Shown piece after piece: positions 1 through 10,241 of a stretch of 64,000 bases of DNA (positions within the stretch are counted from its first letter, which is position 1; each line of letters opens with the position of its first letter). Origin of the DNA: Roseibium algicola (GTDB taxonomy: Bacteria > Pseudomonadota > Alphaproteobacteria > Rhizobiales > Stappiaceae); NCBI RefSeq assembly GCF_001999245.1, contig NZ_CP019630.1, forward strand, positions 5,733,001 through 5,797,000, given 5' to 3'. The notes under the pieces were generated by a model that saw only the letters and a list, made by a program, of their open reading frames with translations, searched no databases and was not told the DNA's origin. A program made the position numbers and the translations under genes.

Positions 1-208
1 GTTGAGCGGTCAAGATCCGTTGTGTGATGTCCGGAAGCGCTTTCTGGAACTCGTTGAAGCGCATGACTTCTTTTTCCATCAACAGGAACAGAATGACGCC
101 TTTCCACTTGCCGTCGATCAAACTGAGCGCTGCTTCGACGGCACAGCCGGGATGACAGCCATAAACGTCCTTGACAAGCTTGGGTCCTGATTTTCTAACG
201 GTATCCAT
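1..208 (-). CDS. HxlR-family transcriptional regulator (partial, 3' end outside window)
   Basis: The reverse strand from an ATG at 208 stays open to the window edge and encodes about 69 residues. It holds the HxlR-type winged-helix pattern: a conserved Cys in YGCHPGCAVE, then LIDGKWKGVILFLLM and FNEFQKALPDITQRIL. HxlR proteins are small, often redox-responsive DNA-binding proteins of the MarR superfamily. The gene is divergent from the quinone oxidoreductase-like gene starting at 315, an arrangement seen with QorR-type regulators, so it probably controls that gene from the roughly 106 bp between them. I saw no clear operator there. The C-terminal part is missing because the window ends. Confidence 0.85.
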   Translation of the reverse strand, partial: MDTVRKSGPKLVKDVYGCHPGCAVEAALSLIDGKWKGVILFLLMEKEVMRFNEFQKALPDITQRILTAQ

Positions 209-314
209 TTTGTGCCTAAGGTTCATTTTTGTGAGTAACGGCTAGAATTGTGCATTCTTGCGCCAAACAATTTTATGATCAATTTGATTGGTACGCAAAT
301 CAGGAGAACACAGC

Positions 315-1328
315 ATGCGTGCCATCGGATTTTTTGAACCACTTCCTATTGATGACCCAAAGTCGTTGACTGATCTCGACCTACCAAGGCCGGCGCCTTC
401 CGGAAAGGATCTTCTCGTTGAGGTCAAGGCTGTTGCGGTCAACCCAGTCGACACCAAGGTGCGGCAATCCCGAGCTTCGCAAAACGGCGCGCCAGTCGTC
501 CTTGGATACGATGCGGCCGGGATCGTCGCCGAAGTGGGTCCTGACGTTGCCAGCTACAAGGTGGGCGATGAGGTCTATTATGCCGGCGACATCACCAGGG
601 ACGGAACCAACTCGGAGTACCATCTCATTGATGAACGCATTGTGGGCCGCAAACCCACGAGCCTGAGTTTTGCCGAGGCAGCAGCAATGCCCTTGACGGC
701 AATCACCGCCTGGGAAGCCCTGTTCGACCGGCTGAAGGTGAAGGATCCGGTTCCGGCTGGTTCGAACACTCTCCTGATCATTGGCGGTTCGGGAGGCGTC
801 GGTTCCATTGCGGTTCAACTTGCCCGCCAATTGACGAACATGACGATTATCGCAACTGCTTCAAGACCGGAGAGCCGTTCCTGGGTGAGTGAACTTGGTG
901 CGCATCATGTTCTCGATCATTCAGAACCGATGGCGCCTCAGATCGAAGCTCTGGGACTGGAAGCCCCCGGCTATGTTTTCTCGACAACGCACACAGAGCA
1001 ACACGTGAACGATATTGCAGAATTGATCGCGCCACAGGGCCGTTTTCTGCTCATCGACGATCCCGACAACGTCAGCATTGGGCCCTTCAAACTGAAGGCG
1101 ATATCGATCCACTGGGAGATGATGTTTACCCGTTCCATGTACCAGACGACCGATATGGATGAGCAACGCAAGCTGTTGAACAACGTCGCTGACCTTGTTG
1201 ATGCAGGCAAGCTCAAGACCACATTGACGGAAGTGATTGAACCCATCAATGCAGATAATCTGCGCCTGGCGCATCAGAAGATTGAAAGCAACAAAACCAT
1301 TGGGAAGATCGTTCTTGCCGGATTTTAG
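315..1328 (+). CDS. Zinc-less MDR-family NAD(P)H:quinone oxidoreductase / alcohol dehydrogenase-like protein
   Basis: The protein has 337 residues, counted from the ATG at 315, which has AGGAGA 9 bases upstream; an earlier in-frame start at 288 lacks this. The N-terminal GroES-like fold (about 1-125) is followed by a Rossmann fold with the dinucleotide motif GGSGGVGSIA at 157-166. The Cys cluster of zinc-containing alcohol dehydrogenases is absent, so it belongs with the zinc-independent quinone or enone reductases (YhdH/QOR-like). The likely role is NADPH-dependent reduction of quinones or reactive enones in the cytosol. The divergent HxlR regulator suggests induction by electrophile or redox stress. 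The exact substrate cannot be told. Confidence 0.85.
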   Translation: MRAIGFFEPLPIDDPKSLTDLDLPRPAPSGKDLLVEVKAVAVNPVDTKVRQSRASQNGAPVVLGYDAAGIVAEVGPDVASYKVGDEVYYAGDITRDGTNSEYHLIDERIVGRKPTSLSFAEAAAMPLTAITAWEALFDRLKVKDPVPAGSNTLLIIGGSGGVGSIAVQLARQLTNMTIIATASRPESRSWVSELGAHHVLDHSEPMAPQIEALGLEAPGYVFSTTHTEQHVNDIAELIAPQGRFLLIDDPDNVSIGPFKLKAISIHWEMMFTRSMYQTTDMDEQRKLLNNVADLVDAGKLKTTLTEVIEPINADNLRLAHQKIESNKTIGKIVLAGF

Positions 1329-1415
1329 GTTCAAGTGATGCCGTTTAACAGGTGACACTTGCCTCCTCTTGCACATCCTGGCCGCCGTCTTCATGCTTTC
1401 GCTGGAGGCTTGGAG

Positions 1416-1751
1416 ATGGCGGAACACAACGTTGAAGACATTCGGATCAAGCTCTTGTCGCTCAAGTCCGAACTTGAAACATTGAGCGAATTGTCCGGGG
1501 AAGCCCGCGCCACGGTGGAGCTAGATCAACAATCAGTCGGTCGATTGTCGCGTATGGACGCGCTTCAAGGACAAGCGATGGCACAGGCAGCCGAACGGCA
1601 GCGCCGGGCGACAATCCAGAAAATCGACGCGGCCTTATCAAGGTTGGAAGCTGGCGAATACGGTGACTGCGTGGAGTGCGGTGAAGAGATTTCCGTGAAA
1701 CGGCTACAGGTGGACCCGGCCGCAGCATTCTGTATCAAATGCGCAAGATAA
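1416..1751 (+). CDS. TraR/DksA-type C4 zinc-finger protein
   Basis: The protein has 111 residues, starting at the ATG at 1416 preceded by a GGAGGCTTGGAG purine tract. The first 75 residues are predicted coiled-coil. A C4 zinc finger follows, with Cys 85/88 and 106/109 (CVECG ... CIKC). This matches the short DksA/TraR relatives that may bind the RNA polymerase secondary channel, or the YbiI-like group. The spacing C-x2-C-x17-C-x2-C is typical. It lies 87 bp behind the oxidoreductase on the same strand and converges with the next gene. Binding to RNA polymerase is inferred from the family only. Confidence 0.8.
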   Translation: MAEHNVEDIRIKLLSLKSELETLSELSGEARATVELDQQSVGRLSRMDALQGQAMAQAAERQRRATIQKIDAALSRLEAGEYGDCVECGEEISVKRLQVDPAAAFCIKCAR

Positions 1752-1774
1752 GGGCACACATTTCGCTCTCAGGT

Positions 1775-2296
1775 CTATCGCTCGAAATGTCGACGCAAGC
1801 CTGTCAGGAAATCCGACACTTTTCGTGAAATCTCAACCAGCGGGAACGCCTTCAGCCGAGATTCCGTCCAGTCTGACTGCGGAGCAAGCTGCATCTGCAG
1901 TTCGACTATTGCTTGTCGTTCCCCGATACCAAGCGGAAGTTTTTCAGCCGCTGCCAGGAGCAGCAGTTTCTCATGAATTTGCCGTAGGATGGAAAGCGCC
2001 TCACCCATCCGTTCCGTAAGTCCGGGATCTTCCCGCCATGTGTGCCCGTGAAACACTTCCTGCGTCACACGTTGTCCTGCACCGTGACAATCATAGGTAA
2101 TGCATCCACTGAATCCGAGACGCGACCTGTCATCGAAGATAGCACAACGTCCGCAGCTATCCAGGTTCGGGCAAACCTCGCCTGCTGCCTTGTCGATACC
2201 AAAGGACTCGGATTGGTCAAATGCAAAGACAACACAGCAAAGGGCTGCACAAGAAGCACAGTCTGGTGTCAGGTCCGGATGCCGTGGTGTATTCAT
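1775..2296 (-). CDS. Cys-rich conserved hypothetical protein
   Basis: The protein has 173 residues, with ATG at 2296. The N-terminal 80 residues are Cys-rich: CASCAALCC, CPNLDSCGRC and GCITYDC. This could hold a metal or iron-sulfur centre, though I cannot assign one. The C-terminal half is helical and charged. Similar N-terminal modules occur in proteins loosely annotated as pentapeptide-repeat proteins, but I see no pentapeptide repeats here. It converges with the DksA-like gene, with 23 bp between the ends. No function is proposed. Confidence 0.7.
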   Translation of the reverse strand: MNTPRHPDLTPDCASCAALCCVVFAFDQSESFGIDKAAGEVCPNLDSCGRCAIFDDRSRLGFSGCITYDCHGAGQRVTQEVFHGHTWREDPGLTERMGEALSILRQIHEKLLLLAAAEKLPLGIGERQAIVELQMQLAPQSDWTESRLKAFPLVEISRKVSDFLTGLRRHFER

Positions 2297-2410
2297 TCAC
2301 GCTCAAATCTCAACAAGGCGCTGAGCCACCAATTTCGAAAGCTCGTTTTGAGATCTTTCGAAAGCCTGTCGGTTATTCAAATCTATTAAGTTGAGCAATC
2401 CAGTCTCTTT

Positions 2411-3169
2411 TCAAGAAGAGACTTCTTCCCCGTCAACTCTGACAGCCATGAAGGACTTGGTCAAAAACAGGAATTTTTCCTGCTTGACGAGCGCATCATC
2501 GAAAAGCGCCTTGAACATGGACTTGCTCAGCAGGCGCGCACTTTCGACGATTTCGACGGCCTCATCGGTATTGGCACCCTTTGCCCAATGCCCCAAGGAA
2601 AAGTGAGCAACAAGCCAGACCCTTAAAGGCTTCGGCAGCCAATGGAAAAAGAGCGTCATGCAATGCGGCTCAATGGGGAACCAGAAATTTGGTGTCTGGA
2701 CAAAATAACCGCCGTGGAAATCCCGGATATTTGACGCAAACCGCTTCATTTGCGCCCAGTCGCCAACATGCTCGATTACCGAATTTGAATGGATCAGGTC
2801 ATAGTCCTGCGGGTCCAGGTAACTCCAGATGTCTTCTGTGGCGTTACCTGTCAAAAAATCAAATCTCCCGTCTGCCTCAAAGGCTTGAGATCCCGGGAGA
2901 TTTAAAAGGGTAATCTGTACGTTGTTGCGATCCAGAAAATCTTTGTCGATGATGTTCCAATATTGAACAGTCCCGCCAATATCTAGTATTTTTACACGGC
3001 CCTTCTCAGAAAATTTACTCTCTATCAATTCACAAAAATACTTAATTCTCTTTTTTCTAGCTGCTTTGCCGAGACTGAAGCCGTCATTTTCATATCCAGA
3101 AATAATTTTAGTTAATTTACTCACTTCAATCATTCCCATCTTTATTCGGCAAAGCAACTGACAGAGCAA
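2411..3169 (-). CDS. Class I SAM-dependent methyltransferase, AT-rich
   Basis: The open frame gives 252 residues from 3169; ATGs at 3139 and 3133 are equally possible because no clear ribosome site precedes any of them. The SAM-binding motif I is VKILDIGGTVQYW near residues 60-72, followed by an acidic end of strand 2 and a post-motif region LIHSNSVIEHV like the UbiE/Methyltransf_11 group. The substrate is unknown. Codons in the first half are AT-rich (many AAA, ATA, TTT) compared with the GC-rich neighbours, which suggests acquisition by transfer. It stands alone between the Cys-rich gene and guaA. Confidence 0.75.
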   Translation of the reverse strand: MLCQLLCRIKMGMIEVSKLTKIISGYENDGFSLGKAARKKRIKYFCELIESKFSEKGRVKILDIGGTVQYWNIIDKDFLDRNNVQITLLNLPGSQAFEADGRFDFLTGNATEDIWSYLDPQDYDLIHSNSVIEHVGDWAQMKRFASNIRDFHGGYFVQTPNFWFPIEPHCMTLFFHWLPKPLRVWLVAHFSLGHWAKGANTDEAVEIVESARLLSKSMFKALFDDALVKQEKFLFLTKSFMAVRVDGEEVSS

Positions 3170-3426
3170 CAGTTTGAGGACTGTTTATATGAGCGCCTGC
3201 AAATATTCAGTTAATCGAAGCAAATTGCAGTTCGCACACAGCATCGAGGCGCTATAAACAAAAGCAAATGCACGAGCACAATCATTGACCTTTCGCCAAT
3301 GCATGCAGGCTCGACAATCGTTCGTGCAATCACATTCCTGCGTTCGCAGAGTTACCTGCGATATTTCGGTCCGCACACGTCAAGACCCGCCAAGCGACGT
3401 CGGGTCCAAGTGATCCAAAGCCTTGC

Positions 3427-4998
3427 TTATTCCCACTCAATAGTGCCGGGTGGTTTTGACGTAATGTCATAGGTTACGCGGTTGATGCCCTGTACCTCAT
3501 TAATGATACGGGTTGCCGTCTCACCCAGGAAATCATGCGTGAAGGGGAAATAGTCGGCAGTCATGCCGTCGACAGACGTCACGGCTCTCAACGCGCAGGC
3601 GTAGTCATATGTGCGGCCATCGCCCATGACACCAACCGTTCGCACTGGAAGGATGGCAACGAAAGCCTGCCAGATATCGTCATAGAGACCGTGCTTACGG
3701 ATCTGGTCGATATAAACCGCATCAGCCTTTCGAAGAATTTCAAGTTTCTCGCGGGTGATTTCACCTGGACAACGAATGGCAAGTCCAGGTCCCGGGAAGG
3801 GGTGGCGGCCGATGAACTTCTCGGGAAGGCCGAGTTCACGGCCAAGCGCCCTCACCTCGTCCTTGAAGAGCTCACGCAGCGGCTCGACCAGCTTCAGTCC
3901 CATCTTTTCCGGCAACCCGCCGACATTATGATGCGACTTGATGGTGACCGACGGACCTCCGGAGAAGCTGACGCTCTCAATCACGTCCGGATAGAGCGTA
4001 CCTTGAGCGAGAAACTCAGCGCCCTCAATCTCATTCGCATGTTTCTGGAAAACGTCGATGAACAGTTTTCCGATGATCTTGCGTTTGGTTTCCGGGTCGG
4101 AAACACCGTCCAGCTCTCCCAGGAACAGTTCGCTCTCATCCGCATGGATCAAGGGAATGTTGTAGTTATCCCTGAACATGGACACCACTTCTTCCGCCTC
4201 GTTCAGGCGCAACAATCCGTGGTCCACGAAGACACATGTGAGCTGATCCCCGATCGCCTCATGGATCAACACAGCAGCAACGGAGCTGTCGACACCACCG
4301 GAGAGACCACAAATGACCCTCTTGTCACCGACCTGCTCGCGGATGCGCGCAATGGCGTCGTCCTTGTAGGCTCCCATGGTCCAGTCACCGGTGAAGCCGG
4401 CAAGTCGGACGAAATTCTCATACAGTTTCTTGCCGTTCGGCGTGTGGTGCACTTCCGGGTGAAACTGTACGGCGTAGAAGTTTCTCTCCTTGTCCGCGGT
4501 AATCGCGTAGGGAGCGTTTGGCGATGTGCCGAAGACCTCAAAGCCCGGTGCGATCCGGCTGACATGGTCGCCATGGCTCATCCAGACCTGTTCTTTCCCG
4601 TCGGCAAACCATCCATCCAGGATCGACAGTTTGTTCTCGACAGGTGTCACGAATGCTCTGCCAAACTCGGCCGTGCCGCCACCGCCGGAAATCTTGCCAC
4701 CGTCAACCTGTCCGCCCAACTGCCGAATCATCACCTGTTGGCCGTAACAGATCCCCAGGATCGGAACGCCCATTGTGTAGACACTTTCCGGCGGACGCGG
4801 TGAACCGGCTCGCGTAACCGAATCCGGCCCACCTGAGAAAATTACCGCCTTGGGCGAAAACTCGCTCAAAAAGGCGTCGGTAACATTCTGATATGGATGG
4901 ATTTCGCAGTAGACATTTAACTCGCGCAGGCGCCGCGCGATGAGCTGCGTGACCTGGGAGCCGAAGTCGATGATAAGAAGGCGCTGATGCTGGGTCAT
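3427..4998 (-). CDS. guaA: GMP synthase (glutamine-hydrolysing)
   Basis: The protein has 523 residues, normal for GuaA. It makes GMP from XMP, ATP and glutamine in the cytosol. The N-terminal class I amidotransferase domain has the nucleophile Cys84 in GICYGQQV and His180/Glu182 in FHPEVHH. The ATP-pyrophosphatase domain has the PP-loop SGGVDSS at 233-239, and the C-terminal dimerisation domain ends in the conserved KPPGTIEWE. With guaB about 4 kb away on the same strand, both enzymes of IMP-to-GMP conversion are present, separated by the TPR gene and rsmB. Confidence 0.98.
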   Translation of the reverse strand: MTQHQRLLIIDFGSQVTQLIARRLRELNVYCEIHPYQNVTDAFLSEFSPKAVIFSGGPDSVTRAGSPRPPESVYTMGVPILGICYGQQVMIRQLGGQVDGGKISGGGGTAEFGRAFVTPVENKLSILDGWFADGKEQVWMSHGDHVSRIAPGFEVFGTSPNAPYAITADKERNFYAVQFHPEVHHTPNGKKLYENFVRLAGFTGDWTMGAYKDDAIARIREQVGDKRVICGLSGGVDSSVAAVLIHEAIGDQLTCVFVDHGLLRLNEAEEVVSMFRDNYNIPLIHADESELFLGELDGVSDPETKRKIIGKLFIDVFQKHANEIEGAEFLAQGTLYPDVIESVSFSGGPSVTIKSHHNVGGLPEKMGLKLVEPLRELFKDEVRALGRELGLPEKFIGRHPFPGPGLAIRCPGEITREKLEILRKADAVYIDQIRKHGLYDDIWQAFVAILPVRTVGVMGDGRTYDYACALRAVTSVDGMTADYFPFTHDFLGETATRIINEVQGINRVTYDITSKPPGTIEWE

Positions 4999-5265
4999 GG
5001 CCAGCTTCTAACCGGTCTTTTGAGTAAAATGAACCCGAATTTCACAGCCGATGCTGTCCCGCACAAGATTTTGCCGCCAACTCCGGTTCCGCGGCTTTCT
5101 TGTGTCGTAACTTTGGCAGGCAAATGTTTCCGGCGGACAAGCTGTGTACGGCTGAAATTCGCTTTTGACCGGCGCGCGCCTGCTCCTTAGGTTAACCATA
5201 AGCCCCCGTGCTTCGTCTCCGGTGAGACAAGCTGCTGGCAGGTGCTTTTAGGAAAACCGACCCAG

Positions 5266-6465
5266 ATGACCGCAGCTGCCCGTAAAGCGTTTGAAGAAGC
5301 CGTAGCCCTTGAAAATGCGGGCAATCTTGACAGGGCGCTGGTGTCTTATCTGAAAGCCCAGGAACTGTCGCCGGACGACACGGAAATTGCCTACAGAACG
5401 GCATCCGCGTTGCTCCAGACCGGTTATCTGGACGAGGCGCAATCGCAGTTGCGCCGCATCGTGTTTGCCGAACCAGACCACCTGAATGCTCGCGCGAGCC
5501 TCGGGAACTGTCAGTTGCTGCTCGGTGACATGGCAAACGCCCGGCAAAATTTTGCCGATGTGCTCGCGCAAGCACCAGACAATCGAAACGCGCTCTATGG
5601 TCTTGCCAGTGTTTTGCTGAAAGAAGACAAACCCGAAGAAGCTTCCGTTCCGGCCCGACGCCTGGTCGAGCTACTGCCGGATACGCCAGCTGTCTTGTCT
5701 CTTTTCGCAGACACACAGGCGCGTATTGATCAAAAGGCCGCAGCGATCGCGGCTTATCGGAAAGCGCTGAAGGCCGATCCGGATTACGGTCCTGCACTAA
5801 TTGGTCTTTCGCAGACATTGTTGCTGCGTAAGCGCTTTGACGAAGTGATCGAACTGACGATCCGGGCAAGTGAGCGAGCGCCGGCAGACCCGCTTCCCCT
5901 TGACTTGTTGTCCGATGCACTCGCCGGGAAAGGCGCCCTGGAAGATGCTCGTGAAGCCGCGCTTGCCGCGTTGAAGCTATCTCCGAGATCAATACAGACC
6001 CACGTTCGGCTCAGCAGTATTGCGCGTAAGTTTGGTGATCATGGCGCAGCTCTGAAACACGCCCTGGCCGCGCACGATCTCGACAAATCTGCAAAAGAAC
6101 CTCTGAATGCACTTGGAGCCGCCCTCGCCGCACTCAAATATTCCAACCAGGCCAGATCCGTCCTGACGGCCATGTCTCGAGGCGACGGTCTGGAGCCGGC
6201 TATTCGAGAACTCGTCGAAGGCCTGGTTGTCGCCGAAAGGAAATCACCGGAAGCAAGCTCAGTGAGCTCGCCTGCGACTTCAGCAACGGAAGAACCCTCG
6301 TCAGATAATCCCGACGATGCTGCAAAAATCGCTCAAGAAAAAGAAATCAAACAGGTAATTCAACACCAGGAAAGCCTGGAGCCCGTGACTTCGAAGAAGA
6401 TACTTGCAACAGACGCCGATCAATTGCCGAACGTTCTCGGGCTGCGCCGTCAGGACAGATCCTGA
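5266..6465 (+). CDS. Tetratricopeptide-repeat protein
   Basis: The protein has 399 residues from the ATG at 5266, with AGGAAA about 10 bases upstream; an in-frame codon at 5242 is less likely. From residue 5 to about 310 there are eight to nine TPR units of the A-x-x-A-L-x-x-x-P type (for example YLKAQELSPDDTEIAY and YRKALKADPDYGPALI). A Ser/Pro/Glu-rich low-complexity tail follows. There is no signal peptide and no transmembrane segment. It should act as a cytosolic protein-protein scaffold; the partner is unknown. It converges with rsmB, the two ends being only 19 bp apart. Confidence 0.85.
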   Translation: MTAAARKAFEEAVALENAGNLDRALVSYLKAQELSPDDTEIAYRTASALLQTGYLDEAQSQLRRIVFAEPDHLNARASLGNCQLLLGDMANARQNFADVLAQAPDNRNALYGLASVLLKEDKPEEASVPARRLVELLPDTPAVLSLFADTQARIDQKAAAIAAYRKALKADPDYGPALIGLSQTLLLRKRFDEVIELTIRASERAPADPLPLDLLSDALAGKGALEDAREAALAALKLSPRSIQTHVRLSSIARKFGDHGAALKHALAAHDLDKSAKEPLNALGAALAALKYSNQARSVLTAMSRGDGLEPAIRELVEGLVVAERKSPEASSVSSPATSATEEPSSDNPDDAAKIAQEKEIKQVIQHQESLEPVTSKKILATDADQLPNVLGLRRQDRS

Positions 6466-6484
6466 CGGCAAATACTGTTTGAAC

Positions 6485-7777
6485 TCACTGCACCCGCCGG
6501 AACAGGGCAATGAAGAAACCGTCCGTTTGGGTCGATCCGGGCGTCAGCAGAATGTCGCCACGGTCGGAAACGTATTTCGGGAGCCGTGCATCCGGCAGAG
6601 TTGTTTTCCAGATATCCAGTGCGGAAACAGACTGGAACGACGGATTTTGCTCCAGGAACCAGTCCGCCTGGGCCTGGTTTTCCTCACGCAGGACGGAACA
6701 GGTCGCATAGGCAAGACGTCCCCCCGGCTTGACGTATCTGCTCGCGCTTTCCAGTACACGGCGCTGGTCTTCGATACGATCCTGCAAGGCCTTTTCCGCC
6801 AACTTCCACTTGGAGTCCGGGCGGCGACGCCATACGCCGGTCCCCGTGCAAGGGGCGTCGATGAAAACCAGGTCCATCTGATTGACAAGATCTTCGAGAC
6901 TTGAAGTTGCCGGATCTCTCACCTGAATGTTTCGAACACCGGCCCGCTGCAGTCTTTCGTGGATCGGAGCAAGCCTGAGACGGTCGGCGTCATAGGCGTA
7001 TAGCTGCCCCTTGTTCTGCATGGAGGCAGCCAGAGCCAGTGTCTTGCCACCACCGCCAGCGCAAAAGTCCAGCACCTGTTCGCCAGGTTTGGCTTGTGCG
7101 AGATGAGCCGCCAGTTGGCTGGCCTCGTCCTGCAATTCAAACCAACCCTTTCGATAGCCTTCCTCAGCCTGAACATGCGGCATTCGGCCAAGATCAGGCT
7201 TGGCCTCGATGCGCGCACCAACCGGTGACAGCGGTGTTACCTTTGCCCCGGTATGAGCCAACCGCTTGAGAACCTTGTCCCGGTCAGATTTGAGCGTATT
7301 GGTTCTCATGTCGACCGGAGCGCGTGTTGCCAGCGCCTGGCCTTCTTCAATGGCGCTTTCGCCGAAGACGGTCTCAAAATGCGGCCAAAGCCATTCTGGA
7401 ATATCTGCCTGTTCAAAAGGCGACGGCGTGCTGTCAGGCTCCTGCGAGAGGCAAGCGATTTCATCAGCTGACAATGCAGCCGGAGCATGATGATCCTGCT
7501 CAAGAATGTCGCTTAACGCCTGCAGGCCTTTGCCCCAACCCAGGCAATAGGTCGCTAGAACGACGGCTCTTGCCGAACCGTCTTTCATTCTTGCACCAAG
7601 CGAAGCCTTGTTCCGAAGTGCGTCAAACACAAGATTGCCGATGACTGTCCGGTCACCGGAACCTGCAAACCGGTGTGCGGAACCCCAGTCTTTCAGGGCA
7701 AGCTGCACAGGCCTGTGCCGCGTTTCCACTTCTGTCAGGACTTCAATTGCCGCCGCCAGGCGTCCGCCATCTTTCAT
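6485..7777 (-). CDS. rsmB: 16S rRNA m5C methyltransferase of the RsmB/NOP2 family
   Basis: The protein has 430 residues, with AGGAAC in front of the ATG. The N-terminal NusB-like RNA-binding part covers about 1-130. The catalytic domain has the SAM loop DFCAGGGGKT at 237-246 and the two family cysteines: Cys310 in DAPCTGTG and the nucleophile Cys360 in YATCSV. It should methylate a cytosine of 16S rRNA, as E. coli RsmB does at C967. It follows guaB by 50 bp on the same strand and may be read through from it. Confidence 0.92.
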   Translation of the reverse strand: MKDGGRLAAAIEVLTEVETRHRPVQLALKDWGSAHRFAGSGDRTVIGNLVFDALRNKASLGARMKDGSARAVVLATYCLGWGKGLQALSDILEQDHHAPAALSADEIACLSQEPDSTPSPFEQADIPEWLWPHFETVFGESAIEEGQALATRAPVDMRTNTLKSDRDKVLKRLAHTGAKVTPLSPVGARIEAKPDLGRMPHVQAEEGYRKGWFELQDEASQLAAHLAQAKPGEQVLDFCAGGGGKTLALAASMQNKGQLYAYDADRLRLAPIHERLQRAGVRNIQVRDPATSSLEDLVNQMDLVFIDAPCTGTGVWRRRPDSKWKLAEKALQDRIEDQRRVLESASRYVKPGGRLAYATCSVLREENQAQADWFLEQNPSFQSVSALDIWKTTLPDARLPKYVSDRGDILLTPGSTQTDGFFIALFRRVQ

Positions 7778-7790
7778 GCTGTTCCTTTGC

Positions 7791-7814
7791 GGGGCGCCTA
7801 TAGCAAAGCGCCCC
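7791..7814. other. GC-rich hairpin between guaB and rsmB
   Basis: GGGGCGC at 7791-7797 pairs with GCGCCCC at 7808-7814 around a 10-base loop. It sits in the 50-bp gap between guaB and rsmB. No T-run follows on the minus strand, so it is not a classical terminator. It could act as an RNA-stability or processing element between the two genes. Confidence 0.4.
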
Positions 7815-7827
7815 GGTACCGAGTGGT

Positions 7828-9375
<1,548 letters not shown>

Positions 9376-9533
9376 TCAAAAGCCTGCATCTTTCGAGTCG
9401 CTTCGGCTGTGCCGGAGAAGTTGGCGCGGGTCAATAACACGCAGGTGACAGAAAGAAAAGGGGTGACGCCCGCTATGGTGCGTTCCCCCTGTATCTCTTG
9501 GCAAACCGGCTTCCCGGTCGAGTTGAAAACGGT

Positions 9534-10241
9534 TCAGTCCGGATCAAGATCACTTCCGCGAAAGCCCTTCGCGATCACATAAAGTTCCGGGCTTTCCTTG
9601 CGGCTTGCCGGCGGTTTCAAATGGGCCACCGATTTGAATTCGCGTTTCAGGTCGTTAAGCAGTGCATTTTCCGTCCCGCCCCGAAAAACCTTCGCCAGGA
9701 ACGAGCCACCCGGAACGAGGTTGCGTCTCGCGAAATCGATTGCGATCTCGAAAAGATGCGTTGTGCGCAAATGGTCGGTCTGCTTGTGGCCGGTAGTCGG
9801 CGCCGCCATGTCGGACAGAACGACATCGGGCTTGTGGCCACCGAGCGCTTCCAGCAAGGCGGCTGGAGCATCGTCGTCCAGGAAGTCTTTTTGCAGGAAT
9901 GTCGTTCCTCGCACGTGGTCCATTTCCAGATAGTCGATCCCGACCACCTTGGGCGCTTCCACGGAGGACTGCACTCTTTCCACAGCAACCTGACACCAGC
10001 CCCCCGGTGCGCAACCAAGATCGACCACCCGGTAACCGGGTTTCAGCAATTTGTGCTTGTCGTCGATCTCTATCAGCTTGTAGGCAGCTCGCGACCTGTA
10101 ACCGTCCATCTTCGCGCGGCGCACATATGGATCGTTCAATTGCCTCTGCAGCCAACGCGTGGAGGATTCGCGCCGACCAGCGGACGTCTTCACCTTGACG
10201 TGGAGACCTCGGTCGCCTGTTCCCTTTTTGCCCTGACTCAT
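9534..10241 (-). CDS. rlmE: 23S rRNA 2'-O-methyltransferase (RrmJ/FtsJ family)
   Basis: The protein has 235 residues. It should methylate the ribose of U2552 in the 23S rRNA A-loop. The FtsJ fold is clear: motif [14 protein letters not shown], and the K-D-K-E tetrad in [28 protein letters not shown] and ESPELYVIA. An N-terminal basic arm (KVKTSAGRR) is usual in alphaproteobacterial RlmE. Its ATG overlaps the stop codon of the Ppx/GppA gene (ATGA), so the two are translationally coupled, an arrangement widely conserved in alphaproteobacteria. Confidence 0.95.
   Translation of the reverse strand: MSQGKKGTGDRGLHVKVKTSAGRRESSTRWLQRQLNDPYVRRAKMDGYRSRAAYKLIEIDDKHKLLKPGYRVVDLGCAPGGWCQVAVERVQSSVEAPKVVGIDYLEMDHVRGTTFLQKDFLDDDAPAALLEALGGHKPDVVLSDMAAPTTGHKQTDHLRTTHLFEIAIDFARRNLVPGGSFLAKVFRGGTENALLNDLKREFKSVAHLKPPASRKESPELYVIAKGFRGSDLDPD

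Noticed and set aside
3185..3376. Minus-strand frame of 63 codons with several Cys between guaA and the methyltransferase
   Set aside because: No ribosome site, and no family recognised; too weak to call.
3384..3406. GACCCG/CGGGTC hairpin downstream of guaA as terminator
   Set aside because: The stem has only six pairs with an 11-base loop, and no T-run follows on the minus strand.
3535..4803. Long plus-strand open frame (422 codons) opposite guaA
   Set aside because: guaA on the minus strand is complete with all active-site motifs; the other frame has no recognisable domain.
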